Assembly: GCA_021823635.1 (NCBI GenBank)
Contig: JAKANT010000031.1
Location: 1-9,674 of the forward strand
Reading direction: 5' to 3'
Length of the DNA stretch: 9,674 nucleotides
DNA from: Pseudomonadota bacterium
GTDB lineage: Bacteria > Pseudomonadota > Gammaproteobacteria > Burkholderiales > Burkholderiaceae_F
Shown here one piece after another: positions 5,858 to 9,674 of the stretch (positions are counted from its first letter, which is position 1; every line of letters starts with the position of its first letter). A model generated the notes under the pieces. The model was not told the origin of the DNA, did not search any database, and saw only the letters and a list, made by a program, of their open reading frames with translations. The translations under genes were made by a program, and so were the position numbers.

Positions 5858-7777
5858 TCACTTGACGTCGGCGGCGGCACGCTTCATCTCGGGCGCCAGT
5901 ATCTCGGCCTTGTATTTCTTCTTCAGTGCTTCGAGGTAGGCGGCGTCGTCACCGGCGCCGATCGTCTGCTGCCATGCTCGCGCGAGCTGCTCGCGCCGCG
6001 CCGCATCGACCTGCGCCGGCATGCGCGTACTGACGACTTGGAACACGCCGTACGCGCCGCCATCCAGTTCGGCATCAACGAATGCCGGTAGCTTTTCTGC
6101 CGGCACCTGCATCACCGCCTTCAGCGCTGCCGCAGGCAATCCGTCCGGGTTGTTGCGCGACACAGTGCGCGGCTTGTCGAAACCGGTCGAATCCGGCTTG
6201 GCTTTCAGCTCCGCCAGCTTCTTCGTTGCCGCTTCCCGCGCCAGCCGCGCTGCCTCGCTGCGCTCCAGGCGGGAACGAATCTGCTCGCGCACTTCCTCGA
6301 GCGGGCGCAACTGGGCCGGGCGGTGCTCCAGCACGCGCGCCGCGACCAGGGTGTTCGCCCCGACCTCGATCGCCTCCGTGTTGCGCCGATTCTTCAACGA
6401 ATCGGCCGAGAACAACGCCTCGATCACGCGCGGCGTGAACACCTGCGGCGCCCCGGCTCGCGCGGGAACGCCCTGGCGCGTCAGGCCTTCGATCACCTGC
6501 ACCTTCAGTTTCAGCTTGTCGGCGGCCGGCTGCAGACTGTCGGCCTGCTCGTATACCGTGTTGGTGAAGGTCTCCGCCGCCTCGGCAAACTTCTTCTGCG
6601 CCTGCTGCCGGCGAATCTCGCGCTCGATCTCGGCGCGCACCTCCTCGAACGGTCTGACTTGCGCCGGCTTGATCGCGGTCAGGCGAATGACGTGAAACCC
6701 GAAATCCGTTTCGACGACATCGCTCAGTTCGCCTTCCTTCAGATTGAAGACCGCCTCTTCGAACGGTTTGACCATCATGTTGCGGCCAAAGAAGCCGAGA
6801 TCGCCGCCGTTGGCGGCCGAGCCAGGATCCTTCGAGAGCTCTTTCGCCAGCTTGGCGAACTCCCCCGGATTGGCCCGCAAGCGCGCCAGCGTCTGCTCGG
6901 CCAGTTTGCGTGCTCCCTCTTTGTCCGGCGCGCTGCCGGACGCCCCGACGGTGAACAGGATATGGCTGGCGCGCCGTTGCTCCGCCTGCCCGTAGCGCGA
7001 CTGGTTCTGCTCGTAGTAGGCGCGCAGTTCGGATTCCGGGACGACGATCTGGGCGGCCACCTCGTCGAGCGTGAGCACGGCGTACTCGGCGCGCACGCTT
7101 TCAGGCGTTTCGAACTCGGTCCGGTTGGCTGCGTAGTAGGCCGCGATCTGTTCGTCGCCTATCTTCACCTGCCGCACGAAGTCGTCGGGGCGGAAACGCA
7201 ACTCACGAATCTCGCGCTCTTCCTCCGCCAGTCGGTGCAGCCGCTCGATCAGTTCGCGCGGAGCGAACGCCGAGTCGGCGACCGCGCGCAAGAGTGTCTG
7301 CTGCACGAGATCGGCGCGTACCCCGCTCTCGAACGACTGTTCGCTCTGCCCTTGCGCCGCCAGCAGCGTCTTGTAGCGCTCGTAGCTGAACCTGCCGTCC
7401 TGCTGAAACGCCGGCACCGCGGCGATCACTTCGCGCAAGCGCTCGGCCGTCACGATGACGTGCGCGCGCTGGGTCTCGGCGGCCAGAGCCTTCTCCGCAA
7501 CCAGCGCGTCCAGGGTTGCCGCTCGCGCCGCCTGCGTATCGAACGCCTTCGGGTCGAAGTTTTGTCCGAACATGCGGCGCAATTGTTCGAGTCGGTTTCT
7601 CTGCGCGGCGTCGAATTCCTCCGGCGTGATCGATTGCCCGGCGACGCGCGCTACCGCACGCTCTGAGCGCACGAACTGGTTGTAGCCCTGGACTCCAAAG
7701 AAGACGAACGACGGGAACACCAGCACCAGCAGGAAGATCATCAACCAGCGGCGGTGCGAGCGGATCGAGTCGAACAT
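5858..7777 (-). CDS. ppiD: Peptidyl-prolyl cis-trans isomerase D / periplasmic folding chaperone PpiD
   Basis: The 639-residue protein is anchored by one N-terminal membrane segment (about 12-30, inside FDSIRSHRRWLMIFLL...FGVQGY) and otherwise lies in the periplasm. A SurA_N-like chaperone region covers about 40-230 and a parvulin domain about 267-367. Parvulin landmarks include ASHILF with His272, KDPGSAANGGDLGFFGR (316-332), KPFEEAVFNLKEGE and DFGFHVIRL (358-366). A C-terminal helical and folded region completes the usual PpiD length (about 620-650). PpiD works at the Sec translocon exit on emerging outer-membrane and periplasmic proteins (family knowledge). I start at the ATG at 7777, giving the family's MFDSIRSHRRW N-terminus with AGGTG 6 bases upstream, instead of the in-frame GTG at 7786. 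The gene lies downstream of lon-hupB-tRNAs in the usual order. Confidence 0.95.
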   Translation of the reverse strand: MFDSIRSHRRWLMIFLLVLVFPSFVFFGVQGYNQFVRSERAVARVAGQSITPEEFDAAQRNRLEQLRRMFGQNFDPKAFDTQAARAATLDALVAEKALAAETQRAHVIVTAERLREVIAAVPAFQQDGRFSYERYKTLLAAQGQSEQSFESGVRADLVQQTLLRAVADSAFAPRELIERLHRLAEEEREIRELRFRPDDFVRQVKIGDEQIAAYYAANRTEFETPESVRAEYAVLTLDEVAAQIVVPESELRAYYEQNQSRYGQAEQRRASHILFTVGASGSAPDKEGARKLAEQTLARLRANPGEFAKLAKELSKDPGSAANGGDLGFFGRNMMVKPFEEAVFNLKEGELSDVVETDFGFHVIRLTAIKPAQVRPFEEVRAEIEREIRRQQAQKKFAEAAETFTNTVYEQADSLQPAADKLKLKVQVIEGLTRQGVPARAGAPQVFTPRVIEALFSADSLKNRRNTEAIEVGANTLVAARVLEHRPAQLRPLEEVREQIRSRLERSEAARLAREAATKKLAELKAKPDSTGFDKPRTVSRNNPDGLPAAALKAVMQVPAEKLPAFVDAELDGGAYGVFQVVSTRMPAQVDAARREQLARAWQQTIGAGDDAAYLEALKKKYKAEILAPEMKRAAADVK

Positions 7778-7812
7778 GGAAGGCACCTGCGCACGGCGCG
7801 CGATTGGACAAC

Positions 7813-7840
7813 AAAAAAGGCGAACCCGGTTCGCCTTTTT
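7813..7840 (-). terminator. Intrinsic terminator after the tRNA-Asp gene
   Basis: A perfect inverted repeat has GGCGAAC and GTTCGCC arms (7819-7825 and 7829-7835) around a 3-base CCG (CGG on the minus strand). It is flanked by A6 (7813-7818) and T5 (7836-7840), so a U-run follows the stem on both strands. On the minus strand it ends the tRNA-Val/tRNA-Asp transcript about 18 bases after the encoded CCA, and it lies 35 bases upstream of the ppiD ATG. The symmetry means it could also stop antisense transcription coming the other way. Confidence 0.9.
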
Positions 7841-7857
7841 GCCGCGTTGTCAGTCTG

Positions 7858-7934
7858 TGGCGGAGTGGACGGGACTCGAACCCGCGACCCCCGGCGTGAC
7901 AGGCCGGTATTCTAACCGACTGAACTACCACTCC
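7858..7934 (-). tRNA. tRNA-Asp (anticodon GUC)
   Basis: The minus strand folds as a complete 77-nt cloverleaf with encoded CCA. The acceptor is GGAGTGG paired with CCACTCC, then discriminator G and CCA (7858-7860). The D-arm contains AGTTCAGTCGGTTAGAAT. The anticodon stem CCGGC/GCCGG encloses the loop CTGTCAC with anticodon GTC at 7898-7900. The T-arm CGGG-TTCGAGT-CCCG is standard. It is very similar to the E. coli tRNA-Asp I recall. G34 should be a queuosine site. It is the second tRNA of a pair, 32 bases after tRNA-Val, and is followed by the intrinsic terminator. Confidence 0.98.
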
Positions 7935-7966
7935 CCGACGACACTGCTCCTGGCGGCCGGCGCAGT

Positions 7967-8042
7967 TGGTGGGTGTTGAGAGGTTCGAACTCCCGACCTA
8001 CGCCTTGTAAGGGCGCCGCTCTACCGACTGAGCTAAACACCC
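7967..8042 (-). tRNA. tRNA-Val (anticodon UAC)
   Basis: The minus strand folds as a complete 76-nt cloverleaf with encoded CCA (7967-7969). The acceptor is GGGTGTT paired with AACACCC and discriminator A. The D-arm is GCTCAGTCGGTAGAGC. The anticodon stem GCGCC/GGCGT (one G-U pair) encloses CTTACAA with anticodon TAC at 8007-8009. The T-arm is GGGAG-TTCGAAC-CTCTC with one G-U pair. The gene lies 28 bases after the hupB stop, with no clear promoter of its own, so it may be cut from the hupB transcript by RNase P. Confidence 0.98.
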
Positions 8043-8055
8043 CGGCAACGAACAC

Positions 8056-8070
8056 CGCCAAGAAGTGGCG
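8056..8070 (-). other. Short hairpin between hupB and tRNA-Val
   Basis: CGCCA (8056-8060), a 5-base loop and TGGCG (8066-8070) form a perfect 5-bp stem that begins immediately after the hupB TAG. There is no U-run after it on the minus strand, so it does not look like a working intrinsic terminator. It could protect the 3' end of the hupB mRNA after RNase P cuts the tRNA-Val 5' end 13 bases further on, or be chance in GC-rich sequence. Confidence 0.35.
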
Positions 8071-8343
8071 CTAGTTTAACGAATCCTTCAGCGCCTTGCC
8101 AGGACGAAACTTAGGAACCCTCGCCGCTTTGATCTTGATCGAAGCGCCGGTGCGCGGATTACGTCCGACGCGAGCCGCGCGCCGACCGACGGCAAAGGTG
8201 CCGAAGCCGACCAAAGTGACCGAGTTGCCTTTCTTGAGCGAGGCGCGTATGCCGCCGACCAACGCTTCGAGCGCCCGCCCCGCTGCGGCCTTCGAAATGT
8301 CAGCCTGCTTGGCAATGTGTTCGATCAACTCGGTCTTGTTCAC
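8071..8343 (-). CDS. hupB: DNA-binding protein HU (beta type)
   Basis: This 90-residue histone-like protein has the exact length of HU. It starts MNKTELIEHIAKQADISKAAAGRAL, the HU N-terminal helices, and has the GFGTF turn (46-50), GRNPRTG (60-66) with the intercalating Pro63 in the beta-arm, and the end KFRPGKALKDSLN. HU dimers bend and constrain DNA without sequence specificity and help organise the nucleoid, replication and recombination (family knowledge). The start codon is GTG at 8343; a strong AGAGGGGG ribosome-binding site lies about 6 bases upstream, so the start is well supported. The gene lies directly downstream of lon in the same direction, as in many proteobacteria, and has its own promoter in the intervening region. 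IHF is excluded by the HU-type beta-arm and neighbours. Confidence 0.96.
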   Translation of the reverse strand: MNKTELIEHIAKQADISKAAAGRALEALVGGIRASLKKGNSVTLVGFGTFAVGRRAARVGRNPRTGASIKIKAARVPKFRPGKALKDSLN

Positions 8344-8451
8344 TGAAACCCCCTCTTTGGTCTGGTGTCGTTTGTTTGGTCGGGAGAGCGCATCGGCAGC
8401 GCGAAACAGCCACTGCGGAAGCGTCGCGTCGTCAGAGGCACCAGCGATGGG

Positions 8452-8481
8452 TATTCAACCGCGCGCCCCCGTCACTGTCAA
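8452..8481 (-). promoter_or_regulatory. Predicted sigma70-type promoter of hupB
   Basis: On the minus strand a perfect -35 TTGACA (8476-8481) is followed after 18 bases by TGAATA (8452-8457), or after 17 bases by TTGAAT (8453-8458), as a -10 element. The spacing suits sigma70. Transcription would start near 8445 and give a leader of about 100 nt before the GTG of hupB. This is the best promoter match I found in the window. The rest of the 213-bp lon-hupB gap (8344-8556) shows no gene; a short GGCG-ACTG-CGCC hairpin near 8519-8530 could weakly end lon transcription but has no U-run. Confidence 0.7.
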
Positions 8482-8556
8482 GCGACGAAACGAGTAACGC
8501 ACAACGGCGATCCTCGCGGCGCAGTCGCCTTTCGCTCGCACACGCCGGCCGCGTCT

Positions 8557-9674
8557 TCAGTGCGTGATCAATCCGCTCGGCTGCGGTGCGCTGGCGGGCG
8601 CGGCCACCGGAGCCGGCGCGAGCTCGCCCTCTTCGAGCGGCACCGGCTGCCGCGTCAACGCGATTTCGAGCACCTTGTCGATCCACTTGACCGGAACGAT
8701 TTCGAGGCGACTTTTAACCATGTCCGGGATCTCGGCCAGGTCCTTCACGTTGTCTTCCGGGATCAGCACGGTCTTGATGCCGCCGCGCAGTGCCGCCAGC
8801 AGTTTCTCTTTCAGTCCGCCGATCGATAGCACTTCGCCACGCAGCGTGATCTCGCCGGTCATCGCCACGTCGGGCCGCACCGGGATGCCGGTCAAGGTCG
8901 ACACCACCGCGGTCGTGATCGCGATGCCCGCGCTCGGTCCGTCCTTCGGCGTCGCGCCCTCCGGCAGATGGATGTGCAAGTCGTACTTTTCGAACGCTTC
9001 GTCGCGGATGCCGAGCCGCCGCGCCCGGCTGCGCACGACCGAACGCGCCGCCTCGACCGACTCCTTCATCACGTCGCCGAGCGAACCGGTGCGCAGGATG
9101 TTGCCCTTGCCGGGCATGACCGCGGCCTCGATCGTCAGCAGTTCGCCGCCGACCTCGGTCCATGCCAAGCCGGTGACCTGTCCGACCTGCGCTTCTTTCT
9201 CGGCCACGCCGAACGTGTAGCGACGCACGCCGAGAAACTTGTCGAGATTGCGCGGCGTGACGCGGGTCTTGATCCTTTCCTTGTTACCTTTCTTCAGCAG
9301 GGCGTTCTTGACCACCTTGCGGCAGATCTTGGACAGCTCGCGCTCGAGTGCCCGCACCCCGGCTTCGCGCGTGTAGTAACGGATGATGTCGCGCACGGCG
9401 GCGTCGCTGATCTCCAGCTCGTCCTTCTTGACGCCGTTGTTCTTCATCTGCTTGGGCAGCAGATGGCGCATCGCGATGTTGACTTTCTCGTCTTCCGTAT
9501 AGCCGGACAGACGAATCACTTCCATCCTGTCCAGCAACGGCGGCGGAATGTTCATCGTGTTGGCGGTGGCGACGAACATCACGTCCGACAGGTCGTAATC
9601 GACCTCGACATAGTGATCGACGAACGTATGGTTCTGCTCCGGATCGAGCACCTCCAGCAGCGCCGACGACGGGT
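8557..9674 (-). CDS. lon: ATP-dependent protease Lon, C-terminal half (partial)
   Basis: The reading frame runs off the right edge of the window; 371 codons plus the stop are present, so about 410-430 N-terminal residues (substrate-binding domain and Walker A) are missing. The fragment opens with PSSALLEVLDPEQN, the Walker B region, then FVATANTMNIPPPLLDRMEVI (sensor 1 and Arg finger area) and the AAA+ lid. The protease domain carries the Ser-Lys dyad: Ser in PKDGPSAG (codon 8932-8934) and Lys in GGLKEKLLAA (codon 8803-8805), 43 residues apart as in E. coli Lon (S679/K722). Lon degrades misfolded and regulatory proteins in the cytosol. The protein ends in a roughly 25-residue Ala/Pro-rich tail after the conserved domain. 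hupB lies downstream, with its own promoter. Confidence 0.97.
   Translation of the reverse strand, partial: PSSALLEVLDPEQNHTFVDHYVEVDYDLSDVMFVATANTMNIPPPLLDRMEVIRLSGYTEDEKVNIAMRHLLPKQMKNNGVKKDELEISDAAVRDIIRYYTREAGVRALERELSKICRKVVKNALLKKGNKERIKTRVTPRNLDKFLGVRRYTFGVAEKEAQVGQVTGLAWTEVGGELLTIEAAVMPGKGNILRTGSLGDVMKESVEAARSVVRSRARRLGIRDEAFEKYDLHIHLPEGATPKDGPSAGIAITTAVVSTLTGIPVRPDVAMTGEITLRGEVLSIGGLKEKLLAALRGGIKTVLIPEDNVKDLAEIPDMVKSRLEIVPVKWIDKVLEIALTRQPVPLEEGELAPAPVAAPASAPQPSGLITH

Noticed and set aside
6323..7666. 447-codon open frame on the plus strand
   Set aside because: It lies entirely antisense to ppiD, whose domains, start and length are convincing. The protein is Arg/Leu-rich with no recognisable motif, as expected from the mirrored codon bias of a GC-rich gene.
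7203..7931. 242-codon minus-strand frame covering tRNA-Asp and the start of ppiD
   Set aside because: It reads through a tRNA gene and a terminator and overlaps ppiD in another frame; its content is Arg/Ala-rich without motifs.
1..9674. Mobile element, CRISPR, prophage or defence island, including integration next to the tRNA genes
   Set aside because: I saw no transposase, integrase, direct-repeat array or repeated tRNA 3' end, and all genes are recognisable core functions with uniform GC-rich composition. No undescribed multi-gene system is evident.

Overview
The window is about 9.7 kb of dense, GC-rich bacterial chromosome and reads as core genome of a proteobacterium, most likely a betaproteobacterium. 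Two observations support this. The order lon, hupB, (two tRNAs), ppiD on one strand is the classic proteobacterial Lon/HU/PpiD block, and the inserted tRNA-Val/tRNA-Asp pair is familiar from betaproteobacteria. The ybbA/tesA divergent pair next to an mnmH (selU/ybbB) gene recalls the E. coli tesA-ybbA-ybbP-ybbB neighbourhood. The genus cannot be named from the sequence alone.

Left block (1-3350, + strand): the last codons of a TRAP transporter solute-binding protein (DctP family), then the small membrane subunit (dctQ), the large membrane subunit (dctM), and a bifunctional NAD(P)HX epimerase/dehydratase (nnr). Stop and start codons overlap (TGATG) at dctP/dctQ and dctM/nnr, and dctQ and dctM are 4 bp apart. 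This looks like one translationally coupled operon: uptake of an organic acid or similar solute, plus a housekeeping repair enzyme.

Middle block (3342-5778): ybbA, an ABC transporter ATPase on the minus strand, overlaps the end of nnr tail to tail by 9 bp. It is divergent from tesA (periplasmic GDSL lysophospholipase/thioesterase), with only 23 bp between the start codons. tesA is followed by mnmH (tRNA 2-selenouridine synthase) through an ATGA overlap. The permease partner of YbbA is not next to it.

Right block (5858-9674, all minus strand, transcribed right to left): the C-terminal half of Lon protease, an intergenic region with a strong sigma70-like promoter, hupB (HU), tRNA-Val(UAC), tRNA-Asp(GUC), a strong intrinsic terminator, and ppiD. 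The theme is protein quality control and nucleoid structure: an ATP-dependent protease, a DNA-bending protein and a membrane-anchored periplasmic chaperone/isomerase.

I found no evidence of a mobile element, CRISPR array, phage or defence system, or of a clearly novel system. Every long reading frame outside the genes listed runs opposite or out of frame to a convincing gene. The points worth a second look are modest: an orphan YbbA, a PpiD that appears to keep parvulin active-site residues, the tight divergent start region, and the way the tRNAs and ppiD are expressed.
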